From positions 868,001 through 932,000 of the forward strand of contig NZ_CP058246.1 of assembly GCF_013388355.1 (NCBI RefSeq): a DNA stretch of 64,000 nt, read 5' to 3'. Source of the DNA: Flavobacterium sp. LPB0248 (GTDB taxonomy: Bacteria; Bacteroidota; Bacteroidia; Flavobacteriales; Flavobacteriaceae). This document shows positions 25,190 to 33,961 of the stretch, in pieces; position 1 is the first letter of the stretch; each line of letters opens with the position of its first letter. The position numbers and the translations under genes are program-made. Below the pieces are notes generated by a model. The model did not search any database and was not told where the DNA came from. It was given only the letters and a program-made list of their open reading frames with translations.

Positions 25190-25714
25190 AATAACTACTT
25201 TTTTAGTTTTGTTTTAAAATTTGGAGTATTTTCTAAAAAGTAGTTTTCTTATATAGGCGTGGCTTTTTTGGGTTATGTTAATATTGTGACCAAATTTAAC
25301 AAATTTTACTTTTAAAAAGCAAATAAAATCATTAATTATTATTAGTAAAACTTTTATTAATGTACAATAAACATAAATTTTACCTAAAAAGAGCTAAAAA
25401 TCCGTAAAACCAAAGCTCGTAAAAAAGTTCAAAAACAAAACATAATTCCCTTACAATTAGCAAGATAAAACCGAATGACTGCACTAAATCTAAATTTAAA
25501 TTACAATTTTTATCGAAATAAATTGACAATTATTCGACATTTTTCTCAAAAAGACTTTAAACAGCATCTTTTTATCTACTAAAATCAAATTCTTTGAACT
25601 GAAAAAGGTTGACCAAAAAGCATTTTAATTATGATAAAATAGTTAAGATTTGGAACTAAATCCTTAACAAAATCCAATTCAAAATTGATTACTTTTGTAA
25701 AAATTGACTTTTTT
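25190..25714. other. Divergent intergenic region, sigma factor / uvrA
   Basis: About 525 very AT-rich bases between divergent genes. The only clear element I see is the uvrA -7 box at 25690-25697. Confidence 0.5.
25690..25697 (+). promoter_or_regulatory. -7 promoter element TACTTTTG of uvrA
   Basis: A TAnnTTTG match 18 bases before the ATG at 25715. It rules against translation starting at the upstream ATG at 25685, which would precede the transcript. Confidence 0.6.
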
Positions 25715-28510
25715 ATGCAAATTGACCTTTCTAAAATAGATCCAAAATCAAATATTATAATTAAAGGAGCACAGGTACATAACTTGAAAAATGTAGATGT
25801 TGTTATTCCTAGAAATAAACTGGTTGTTATTACAGGCCTTTCAGGATCAGGAAAATCGAGTTTAGCTTTTGACACTTTATATGCCGAAGGACAAAGACGT
25901 TATGTGGAAAGCTTGTCGTCTTATGCTCGTCAGTTTTTAGGCCGTCTAGACAAACCAAAAGTAGAATACATAAAAGGTATTGCTCCTGCTATTGCGATTG
26001 AGCAAAAAGTAAATACAACCAATGCCCGTTCCACAGTTGGGACTTCGACAGAAATTTACGATTACATCAAACTTTTGTTTGCTAGAATCGGACGCACCTA
26101 CTCTCCAATTTCTGGACAGGAAGTCAAAAAAAATACAGTTACTGATGTTATTTCTGATGTTAAGAGTCTTCCAATCGATAGTAGATGGCTGTTGCTTGCC
26201 CCTATTCATCTGGAAGAAGGAAGACAGCTCGAAGACAAACTAAAAGTGCTTTTACAGCAAGGTTTTGCTCGTATTTTGGTTGATAATGAAATGATTCGTT
26301 TAGATGAATTTTCGGCTTCAGATTTACATCAATTCGATAATAAAGACATACTATTAATTATTGATCGTATTGTTGTAAAGGAAGAAGAAGAATTTTACAA
26401 TCGTCTGGCAGATGCCGTTCAGACTGCTTTTTTTGAAGGGAAAGGAATCTGTTATTTGCAAGAATTAAATGCAGAGAAGAGATTTTCATATTCGAATAAT
26501 TTTGAACTTGACGGAATGACTTTTCTAGAGCCAAACGTGCATCTGTTCAGTTTCAATAATCCGTATGGAGCTTGTCCTGTTTGTGAAGGTTATGGAAATA
26601 TAATCGGTATTGATGCCGACCTTGTGATTCCAAACACAGCATTGTCTATTTATGAAAGTGCTATTTATCCGTGGCGTGGCGAAAGCATGAGTTGGTATAA
26701 AGATGAATTGGTAAAACATGCCTATAAATTTGATTTCCCAATTCACAAACCTTATTTTCAATTAACCGAAGAACAAAAAGATTTAATCTGGACTGGAAAT
26801 CAATATTTTCAAGGGCTAAATGATTTCTTTAGAGAATTAGAAGAAAAAAATTATAAAATCCAAAATCGTGTAATGCTTTCCCGCTATCGCGGAAAAACGA
26901 AATGTCATGTCTGTAAAGGCAAACGTCTTCGCGAAGAAGCATCTTACGTAAAAATCAATGGAAAAACGGTTTCTGATCTTGTTGATTTACCGATTAAACA
27001 TTTGGTTACTTTCTTCAAAAACATTGAATTAAATCAGTACGAACAGCAAATTGCCAAACGATTAATGGTTGAAATCAATAATCGTTTGTCTTTTTTAACC
27101 GAAGTTGGATTAGATTATCTTACTCTCAATAGAAATTCTGCCACTCTTTCGGGGGGAGAATCTCAGCGAATTAACCTTGCAACTTCTCTTGGAAGCAGTT
27201 TGGTTGGATCGATGTATATTCTCGACGAGCCAAGTATTGGTCTGCACCCAAAAGATTCTGAAAGACTGATCAAAGTACTGCTTTCTCTTCGTGATCTTGG
27301 CAACACTGTAATTGTAGTTGAACATGACGAAGATATTATGAAAGCTGCCGATATGATTATTGACATTGGCCCCGAAGCTGGAACTTTTGGAGGAAAATTG
27401 GTTGCACAAGGAACTTATGATGAAATTTTAAAATCAGATTCTTTAACAGCAAAATATTTAAATGGTGATTTAGAAATTTCTGTTCCGAAAAAAAGAAGAA
27501 AATTCAAAAATCATATTGATATTATTGGCGCACGCGAAAACAACTTAAAAAACATAAATGTTACTTTTCCCTTAGATGTTTTAACGGTTGTCACAGGTGT
27601 TTCCGGAAGTGGAAAAAGTACTTTAATAAAGAAAATTTTATTTCCTGCCGTTCAGAAAAAATTGGAAAGTGCTTCTGAAAAAGCAGGACAATTTACCGAG
27701 ATTTCGGGATCATTTTCACAAATTAAACATATTGAATATGTAGACCAAAATCCGATTGGAAGAAGCTCAAGATCAAATCCTGTTACCTATATCAAAGCTT
27801 ATGATGATATTCGTGATTTATATGCGAAAGAAAAATTATCAAAAATAAGAGGTTATCAGGCCAAACATTTCTCTTTTAATGTCGATGGAGGTCGATGCGA
27901 AACTTGTAAAGGAGAAGGCTCTATAAATGTTGAGATGGTTTTCATGGCCGATGTTTCGCTACCTTGTGAAACCTGTGGCGGAAAACGATTTAAAAAAGAA
28001 ATCTTAGAAGTTACTTTTGACAATCAAAATATCAATGACATTCTAACCATGACCATTGATGATGCGATTGCTTTTTTTGAAAAAAATAAGCAGGCAAAAA
28101 TTACTCAAAAGTTACAACCATTGCAAGATGTTGGTTTAGGATATGTTCAATTAGGACAATCTTCTTCTACTCTTTCTGGTGGAGAAGCACAGCGTATTAA
28201 ATTGGCTTCATTTTTAGTTAAAGGAGCTACAAAAGACAAAGCGTTATTTGTTTTTGATGAACCAACAACTGGTCTTCATTTTCATGATATTAAAAAACTT
28301 TTGGCTTCTTTTGATGCTTTAATTGAAAAAGGGCACTCGATCATTGTAATTGAACACAATCTTGATTTAATAAAATGCGCCGATTGGATTCTTGATTTAG
28401 GTCCTGAAGGAGGAGAAAACGGAGGTCACTTATTGGCATCTGGAACTCCAGAAGATATTGTAAAAGTAAAAGAATCTGTAACGGGTGTTTATTTAAAAGA
28501 TAAATTATAA
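25715..28510 (+). CDS. uvrA: Excinuclease ABC subunit A
   Basis: A 931-residue UvrA, the damage-recognition ATPase of nucleotide excision repair. It has two ABC modules, with Walker A GLSGSGKS near residue 44 and GVSGSGKS near 630, and signatures LSGGES and LSGGEA. Zinc motifs are CPVC...CHVC (insertion of the first module) and CETCKGEG...CETCGGKRF (second module). Length is normal for the family. The frame extends ten codons upstream, but the -7 box overlaps that extension, so I start at the [12 protein letters not shown]. It is monocistronic with a perfect 16-bp terminator. No uvrB or uvrC is nearby. Confidence 0.96.
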   Translation: MQIDLSKIDPKSNIIIKGAQVHNLKNVDVVIPRNKLVVITGLSGSGKSSLAFDTLYAEGQRRYVESLSSYARQFLGRLDKPKVEYIKGIAPAIAIEQKVNTTNARSTVGTSTEIYDYIKLLFARIGRTYSPISGQEVKKNTVTDVISDVKSLPIDSRWLLLAPIHLEEGRQLEDKLKVLLQQGFARILVDNEMIRLDEFSASDLHQFDNKDILLIIDRIVVKEEEEFYNRLADAVQTAFFEGKGICYLQELNAEKRFSYSNNFELDGMTFLEPNVHLFSFNNPYGACPVCEGYGNIIGIDADLVIPNTALSIYESAIYPWRGESMSWYKDELVKHAYKFDFPIHKPYFQLTEEQKDLIWTGNQYFQGLNDFFRELEEKNYKIQNRVMLSRYRGKTKCHVCKGKRLREEASYVKINGKTVSDLVDLPIKHLVTFFKNIELNQYEQQIAKRLMVEINNRLSFLTEVGLDYLTLNRNSATLSGGESQRINLATSLGSSLVGSMYILDEPSIGLHPKDSERLIKVLLSLRDLGNTVIVVEHDEDIMKAADMIIDIGPEAGTFGGKLVAQGTYDEILKSDSLTAKYLNGDLEISVPKKRRKFKNHIDIIGARENNLKNINVTFPLDVLTVVTGVSGSGKSTLIKKILFPAVQKKLESASEKAGQFTEISGSFSQIKHIEYVDQNPIGRSSRSNPVTYIKAYDDIRDLYAKEKLSKIRGYQAKHFSFNVDGGRCETCKGEGSINVEMVFMADVSLPCETCGGKRFKKEILEVTFDNQNINDILTMTIDDAIAFFEKNKQAKITQKLQPLQDVGLGYVQLGQSSSTLSGGEAQRIKLASFLVKGATKDKALFVFDEPTTGLHFHDIKKLLASFDALIEKGHSIIVIEHNLDLIKCADWILDLGPEGGENGGHLLASGTPEDIVKVKESVTGVYLKDKL

Positions 28511-28531
28511 TAACGCCCACTTTCAAATAAC

Positions 28532-28571
28532 AAAGCCATAAATACAAGGATTAATTTGTATTTATGGCTTT
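28532..28571 (+). terminator. Hairpin terminator of uvrA
   Basis: A perfect 16-bp stem (AAAGCCATAAATACAA / complement) with an eight-base loop, 22 bases after the stop. Confidence 0.9.
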
Positions 28572-28598
28572 ATATTTTATTTCTCTTTTCTAATGTTT

Positions 28599-28898
28599 TT
28601 AAGCTACCAGACATCTTTCCTCAAAAGGAAGGCCATCTTCGTCAATAGCTACTAAAATCTTTTTCTGTTTTGAAGCCTCAAAAGTAAGATACAGCCATGC
28701 AAATGACCATAAACCTAGAGTTAAACAAAAAATCAAAAAATTTAAACTGTGATTAACCACTTTTCCACCTTTAGATAAAACTGCAAAAAGCAGTTCATCA
28801 TTTCTTTCTTCTAAAGTAAATCCATTATGAACTTTGTTTGATATCATATTAGAAAATACTTGCATGCTTTGTTCATGGCTGAGATGATTGTACTTCAT
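28599..28898 (-). CDS. Small membrane protein, unknown function
   Basis: A 99-residue protein: an N-terminal soluble segment (MKYNHLSHEQSMQVFSNMIS), a hydrophobic span at about 49-70 (LNFLIFCLTLGLWSFAWLYLTF), then a short polar tail (KQKKILVAIDEDGLPFEER). A longer frame would begin with TTG at 28952, but a -7 box (TACTTTTG on the minus strand, 28950-28957) sits on it, so I use the ATG at 28898. Function unknown. Confidence 0.6.
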   Translation of the reverse strand: MKYNHLSHEQSMQVFSNMISNKVHNGFTLEERNDELLFAVLSKGGKVVNHSLNFLIFCLTLGLWSFAWLYLTFEASKQKKILVAIDEDGLPFEERCLVA

Positions 28899-28949
28899 AA
28901 TTTCTAATCTACAATTAATTCTGGTTACACTTTTATTTGTAATTTCCTG

Positions 28950-28957
28950 CAAAAGTA
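28950..28957 (-). promoter_or_regulatory. -7 promoter element TACTTTTG
   Basis: A minus-strand TAnnTTTG match about 52 bases upstream of the ATG at 28898. It fixes the start of that gene downstream of the TTG at 28952. Confidence 0.5.
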
Positions 28958-29127
28958 TTTAATTTCAAAAAATAAAAAAATACCTACATTTAGTCATTTT
29001 GTTAGAAAAAAAACTACGTTTTGAGCAAAGTACTGCTAAACATTCATGATAAAGTTAATTTTTATTAAATTAATTACAAAGTATTCAGGTGTTAAAGTTT
29101 TAAATTTAATCACTCGTTATCAATTAT

Positions 29128-30780
29128 TTAACCTTTCTTCTTAAAAGTAAAAACAGGAGATTCATAATCTTCTTTTAAATAGTTAGGCGGAATCGTTGTC
29201 GTGTTTCCATCACGCAAAGCACCGTAATGTGGCGACATAATTTCAATACCAGCAGCATTAAACGAGTCTTGAATATTCTGATGAAGCGACGAATAAATAC
29301 GAGGCTGTTTTGTTGGTTCTTTTGTATAAACATTAATCTGATACGAAACATAAAAATCATCAAGACTAGTTTGTAAAACAAACGGTTTTGGCTCCTTTTC
29401 TATCATTTCAGTATTAAGAGCCGCTTCTATCAGAGCTGCATGTATATCTTTCCATGGTACATCATATCCAATTGTTACTGTAGTATGAATTAACAATCCG
29501 TTTGTGGACTGATTTGTGTTTGCCGAATAATTGGTAGATGTGCTTGATAAAACAGTAGCATTTGGAATCGTAATATCTTCAAATTTTGGTGTTCTAATTC
29601 GAGTAACTAAGGCGGTTTTTTCGATTACTTCTCCGCTTACCTCTCCTATTTTAATAAAGTCCCCTATTTTAAACGGACGCATGTATGTAATAACCAAACC
29701 TGCAACCATATTGGCAATAGCATTTGAAGAACCAAGCGAGAACAAAACTCCGACAAATACCGAAACTCCTTTAAAGATAGGCGAATCTGAACCTGGTAAA
29801 TACGGAAAAATAATGACCAGCATAAAAGCGTACATTAAAAGTCTGATAACGTTGAATGTTGGCAATGCCCAATCGCTGTAAAAACCGTCAATTTTAATCT
29901 TTTCTGATTTTATTTCATCAAAGAAAAACTTAATAACCTTCAGTGAATATTTAAAAATAATGATGATTACAATTATGGTAAACAAGCTAGGAAGAAAGCC
30001 AACAAATCCCATAACCGCAGATTTTGCAGGAGTCAAAATCCATTTAAGCAATGTTGTCGTATACTCTTTTGTAGCAGGAAATATGCTGAACAAAACAGGT
30101 AGCGATAGATATACTATTAAAATAAGCGTAATTATCTTTACAATCCCAAAAATTCGAAGGAACAAAAATAGCTGCTTGTCTGGAGATAATATATTAATTG
30201 AATTGTAACTGACTCCTTTAAAATACCTAACTCTATTTTTTACAATATATCTTTTTATGAAATTGAAAACTTTCGATATCAAAAATAAGACTAATCCAAT
30301 TATAAGGGTTAATAATACTGTATAACCGATTCGTTTAGGAAGCTGCGAATAATTTTCATTCTGATAAATTATTGCACTCTTAATTTTAGCCAAATTACGA
30401 TTCGCAATCGCACTTACCGTACTGTTTTCGGCTTTTGCATCGGCTTCCAAAACAGACATTATCACCAAATCGCTCTGGTACACAATATCCATAGAAACAT
30501 CGGAAGGAATGATTTTTATAGAGTCTTTTTCGAAGAACGACTCATTATAAAGCCTTTTAATCTTATTGGTAATATATTGCGCTCTTTCTTTTGCAGAAAA
30601 AGAACCGACATTATGATATACTAGAAAAAGTGTATCATTAAAAGGCTTTACAGGATAACCTTTTAATTTCACTGTCACTGCTTCTTTTTCAGAGCTTTTC
30701 AGATTTTTGGTCTGGGCAATTACTGAAAAAGAAAACAAAACAAAAAAGAAAGCTAATAACCTAAGTACTTTTATCCTCAT
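29128..30780 (-). CDS. Mechanosensitive channel of the MscS family
   Basis: A 550-residue inner-membrane channel that releases solutes on hypo-osmotic shock. A signal peptide (1-19) and a periplasmic domain of about 120 residues are followed by several membrane helices (from about 145). The pore helix region reads FVGVLFSLGSSNAIANMVAGLVITYMRPFKIGDFIKI, whose GSSNAIAN..AG pattern and PFKIGD beta-domain start are diagnostic of MscS. The C-terminal cytosolic vestibule follows (IPNATVLSS). The larger size than MscS (286 residues) puts it in the YnaI/YbdG-type group. I use the ATG at 30780 rather than the TTG two codons upstream. Confidence 0.9.
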   Translation of the reverse strand: MRIKVLRLLAFFFVLFSFSVIAQTKNLKSSEKEAVTVKLKGYPVKPFNDTLFLVYHNVGSFSAKERAQYITNKIKRLYNESFFEKDSIKIIPSDVSMDIVYQSDLVIMSVLEADAKAENSTVSAIANRNLAKIKSAIIYQNENYSQLPKRIGYTVLLTLIIGLVLFLISKVFNFIKRYIVKNRVRYFKGVSYNSINILSPDKQLFLFLRIFGIVKIITLILIVYLSLPVLFSIFPATKEYTTTLLKWILTPAKSAVMGFVGFLPSLFTIIVIIIIFKYSLKVIKFFFDEIKSEKIKIDGFYSDWALPTFNVIRLLMYAFMLVIIFPYLPGSDSPIFKGVSVFVGVLFSLGSSNAIANMVAGLVITYMRPFKIGDFIKIGEVSGEVIEKTALVTRIRTPKFEDITIPNATVLSSTSTNYSANTNQSTNGLLIHTTVTIGYDVPWKDIHAALIEAALNTEMIEKEPKPFVLQTSLDDFYVSYQINVYTKEPTKQPRIYSSLHQNIQDSFNAAGIEIMSPHYGALRDGNTTTIPPNYLKEDYESPVFTFKKKG

Positions 30781-30877
30781 ATTCAATTAGAAATAAATTA
30801 GTTATCCTTTCTAACAAATATAAAAACAAAAAAGCTACGATTTTTTAAATTGTTTTCTTTTTTACAGAAAAATCAGA

Positions 30878-32347
30878 TCAAATTTTAAAACCTAACTTTT
30901 TGAAAATAGAATCAATAACATTATTGATATCTGACGAAATCTGGAACTTATAGTTCAAGTACACATATAAAATAGTTACTAATATCGATTTTAAAGCAAT
31001 ACTGATTAATTGAAAAAATGGAAACTCCCAGAAATAAAATACTAAAAACAACACAAATGTTAGCAGTATGGAATGAATCGTCTGTTTGGTAAAAGGATAC
31101 AAATCAAGCTTCTTAACTACAAAAAGTAATTTTGCCAAACTGTATAATGTAATAGATAAAAGTGTTGCAAATGCAGAACCCATAATTCCAAAATGAGGAA
31201 TGAACAACATGTTTAAAATTACGGTTAAAACAACCAGCATTAATCCTAAATACAATACCATTCGGTAATATTTCGTATTGAAAATAATGGCATTGTTATT
31301 TCCTAAGATTAAGTCAAAATATTTAGAAAGTCCGATCATAAATACAACCGAGATACCACCACTGTAGTCTTTTGGAACTAATTCATACAATTGCCTGATA
31401 TTCACAAAAATGCACAACATAACAAATCCGCCGACGATCTGTAAATTAATTGACGTCTTTTTGTACAGCTGATTTAATTCATCATGCTTATTTTCATGCA
31501 TTAATTTAGCCGTAATCGGATACACAATTTGGTGCATGGCACGGCTTGGCACAGAAATTACCAAAGCAATATATGTTGCTACAGAATAATAAGCAATATT
31601 CTCAATCTTCATGTATTGATTCAGCATTAGCTTATCACCGTCTAAAAGCAAATTGGCCACACTTCCTGATAAGATAATATAAAAAGTATACTCCATTACA
31701 CTTTTTACATTTTCTGGTATTGTAATCTGGAAATTAGGCTTTTTAATGTAAAATGCATAAAACATTGTAACAATGAAAGCCAAAAAATAAATACCTGCAG
31801 TTACGTAAACAAACTCAACCAAACTGATCCAATTGAAATACAAGCCAATTAAAGCAAATGTAGAAAGCAGTCTTAAACCGACTTCTTTAATAAAGTTCCC
31901 GAAAACAGAATGCATGTGAACCCTCGCCCATGCATAAAAAATCTCAAAGTAAGCCATACAGATTCCGATAAACGGAATAAGAAGCATGAACTCACGAACG
32001 ACTGGATTTTCTTTGGAAACAAAATCGGTTATATCATCGTAGAAGAAGATTCCGATAAGTCCTAGCGGAATACACATTAAAATTGGAAACAGTGCTGTAA
32101 AAGACAAAAACTGTTCTCTTTCTTCTTCTGTTTTATATTGCGAATAAAATTTTACAAGTGTATTTTGCATTCCAATTGCAAACAAAGGCATAATTACGTT
32201 TGCTGCAGATGTAATATAATTCGTTAAGGCGTAATATGTTGCCCCAAGAAAAACGGGATAAAGATATAATGTATTAATGGCTCCGATACCAAAACCAATG
32301 TATGTAATTATAGTGTTTTTAAAAGACTGATTTAAGACAATACCCAT
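30878..32347 (-). CDS. Oligosaccharide/polysaccharide flippase (Wzx/MATE-like)
   Basis: A 489-residue MOP-superfamily exporter with about 14 membrane helices spread evenly over the protein. It starts GIVLNQSFKNTIITYIGFGIGAINTLYLYP, a typical polysaccharide-flippase N-terminus; the central MEYTFYIILSGSVANLLLDGDKLMLNQYM and the C-terminal half, with paired helices, are also typical. It probably moves lipid-linked glycan across the inner membrane. The glycosyltransferase gene starts upstream on the same strand and ends 35 bases before this start, supporting a glycan role. Confidence 0.82.
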   Translation of the reverse strand: MGIVLNQSFKNTIITYIGFGIGAINTLYLYPVFLGATYYALTNYITSAANVIMPLFAIGMQNTLVKFYSQYKTEEEREQFLSFTALFPILMCIPLGLIGIFFYDDITDFVSKENPVVREFMLLIPFIGICMAYFEIFYAWARVHMHSVFGNFIKEVGLRLLSTFALIGLYFNWISLVEFVYVTAGIYFLAFIVTMFYAFYIKKPNFQITIPENVKSVMEYTFYIILSGSVANLLLDGDKLMLNQYMKIENIAYYSVATYIALVISVPSRAMHQIVYPITAKLMHENKHDELNQLYKKTSINLQIVGGFVMLCIFVNIRQLYELVPKDYSGGISVVFMIGLSKYFDLILGNNNAIIFNTKYYRMVLYLGLMLVVLTVILNMLFIPHFGIMGSAFATLLSITLYSLAKLLFVVKKLDLYPFTKQTIHSILLTFVLFLVFYFWEFPFFQLISIALKSILVTILYVYLNYKFQISSDINNVIDSIFKKLGFKI

Positions 32348-32382
32348 TTCTTGAGTTTAGATTGTATGTGATGTTTAATTGA

Positions 32383-33669
32383 TTATCCTTTAATCAGCTG
32401 TGCTAATTGTTTAGTTAGGTTTTTTCTTGAATATTGCTGTAAACCAATCCCATGTGATTGCAGCTTCCCTTCCAAAAACTGATTAAAAAAGTCCAAAATT
32501 ACACTTTTTAATTTCGCTTTCTCAGAATAATCAAAAAATACTCCAGTATTGGTTTGCGTTACGATGTCGGCAAAGTCAGAACCTTGAGGTCCAATCGCAA
32601 CAATTGGACGGTTTGACACCATGTATTCGAACAATTTTCCTGGAATAATGCTTTTTGTATCTTCGGAATTAATCTCTATTAAAAGTAAGACTTGAGATTT
32701 TCTTTGATGAGCAACAGCTTCTTTATGAGAAACGTAACCCACTAAATTTAAATAATCATTTAATTGATGTTCTTGAATAGCGTCTAAAACCTCTTGGCTT
32801 ACAGCGCCTATTAATTTAATTTCTAAATGAGATTTTAACTCTGAAACTTCTTGCAGTAATTCAACTAAAACTTCCCATAAAAATGGCGGATTTCTATCGG
32901 ACAAAAAAGAACCAATATGAGCTAAAGTGAATTTCGTATCTAAAGTTTGTTTTTCTACAGTTTCAATATCATAACCGTTTGTAATTATCGTAATTGGCCT
33001 ATTGGTAATAGCCTCGAACTCTGCTTTTGTGGTTTTACTGGTTACAATGATTTCATCTGCTGAGTTAAGTACTTTATGCTCTAAATTCTTATGCTTTTTT
33101 TCGGCATAAGAAGATAGACGAAGCGCTTTATGATAACCAATTGTTGTCCAAGGATCACGGAAATCGGCAAACCATTTTACTTTTAATTTTTGCTGTAATT
33201 CTAAACCAATTAAATGCAAACTATGCGGCGGCCCAGAAGTCACAATGGCATCAATATTATTTTCTTGAATATACTTTTCTAAATAAGAAACTGATGGCTT
33301 TACCCAAAAAACACGGGCATCTGGAATAAAAAGATTTCCTCGAACCCAAAGAAATGTCTTATCTAAAAAGGTCTGCTTTTTCTTTTGTGGAAAAATCCCC
33401 GAACTAATTTTCTTGGTTTTGTTTTTCGAAAAAATGGAAGCCAATTGATAAGGCTCCCAAATTTTATTCTTTAAAACAATTACTTTATCTGATATTTCAC
33501 TTACCAAATCTTCATCAACAATTGGATAAGTCGGATTTTCTGGAACATAAACTATTGGCTGAACATCAAATTCTGGCAGATATTTTACAAATTTCAGCCA
33601 ACGCTGTACACCTGGCCCTCCCGCAGGTGGAAAATAATAGGTAATTATTAAAAGTTTTTTTTGTTCCAA
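32383..33669 (-). CDS. GT4-type glycosyltransferase
   Basis: A 428-residue GT-B fold glycosyltransferase. The N-terminal domain starts LLIITYYFPPAGGPGVQRWLKF, the usual GT4 acceptor-domain motif with Gly-rich turn. The C-terminal donor domain has FTLAHIGSFLSDRNP, LVGYVSHKEAV and the E-x7-E-like region SIIPGKLFEYMVSNRPIVAIGPQGSD. It is cytosolic or peripheral and transfers a nucleotide-activated sugar; the sugars are unknown. The start codon appears to be TTG, as there is no in-frame ATG before the first strand. It forms a transcription unit with the flippase. Confidence 0.85.
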   Translation of the reverse strand: MEQKKLLIITYYFPPAGGPGVQRWLKFVKYLPEFDVQPIVYVPENPTYPIVDEDLVSEISDKVIVLKNKIWEPYQLASIFSKNKTKKISSGIFPQKKKQTFLDKTFLWVRGNLFIPDARVFWVKPSVSYLEKYIQENNIDAIVTSGPPHSLHLIGLELQQKLKVKWFADFRDPWTTIGYHKALRLSSYAEKKHKNLEHKVLNSADEIIVTSKTTKAEFEAITNRPITIITNGYDIETVEKQTLDTKFTLAHIGSFLSDRNPPFLWEVLVELLQEVSELKSHLEIKLIGAVSQEVLDAIQEHQLNDYLNLVGYVSHKEAVAHQRKSQVLLLIEINSEDTKSIIPGKLFEYMVSNRPIVAIGPQGSDFADIVTQTNTGVFFDYSEKAKLKSVILDFFNQFLEGKLQSHGIGLQQYSRKNLTKQLAQLIKG

Positions 33670-33701
33670 GGAAAATGAGTTTAAAAGTGCAAAAGTAAAT
33701 T

Positions 33702-33953
33702 TTATTTTAATGCTAATTTCTTATATATTTTAGACATGCTATAAAATAAAAACAAAGCATTTAAAACAATCCAAAAATTATAGAACCCCCAAACAATTTT
33801 GTATTCCATTTTCATACTTGAAAAACTAAAATATTCTCCTTGAGTTTCTGAATAAGAATCATCATATCCCATCATGAAAATACCGCAAAAAATAAAAACG
33901 AATAAATCAAAAACAGCAAAGAAAACTATTGTAATAATTTTTGAGACTTTCAT
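33702..33953 (-). CDS. Small two-helix membrane protein
   Basis: An 83-residue protein with hydrophobic segments at about 7-28 and 55-74 and an acidic loop (YDDSYSETQGEYFS) between them. It begins eight bases after the YfhO stop and precedes the glycosyltransferase, so it is part of the same minus-strand run. No family recognised. Confidence 0.6.
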   Translation of the reverse strand: MKVSKIITIVFFAVFDLFVFIFCGIFMMGYDDSYSETQGEYFSFSSMKMEYKIVWGFYNFWIVLNALFLFYSMSKIYKKLALK

Positions 33954-33961
33954 CTAAGAAT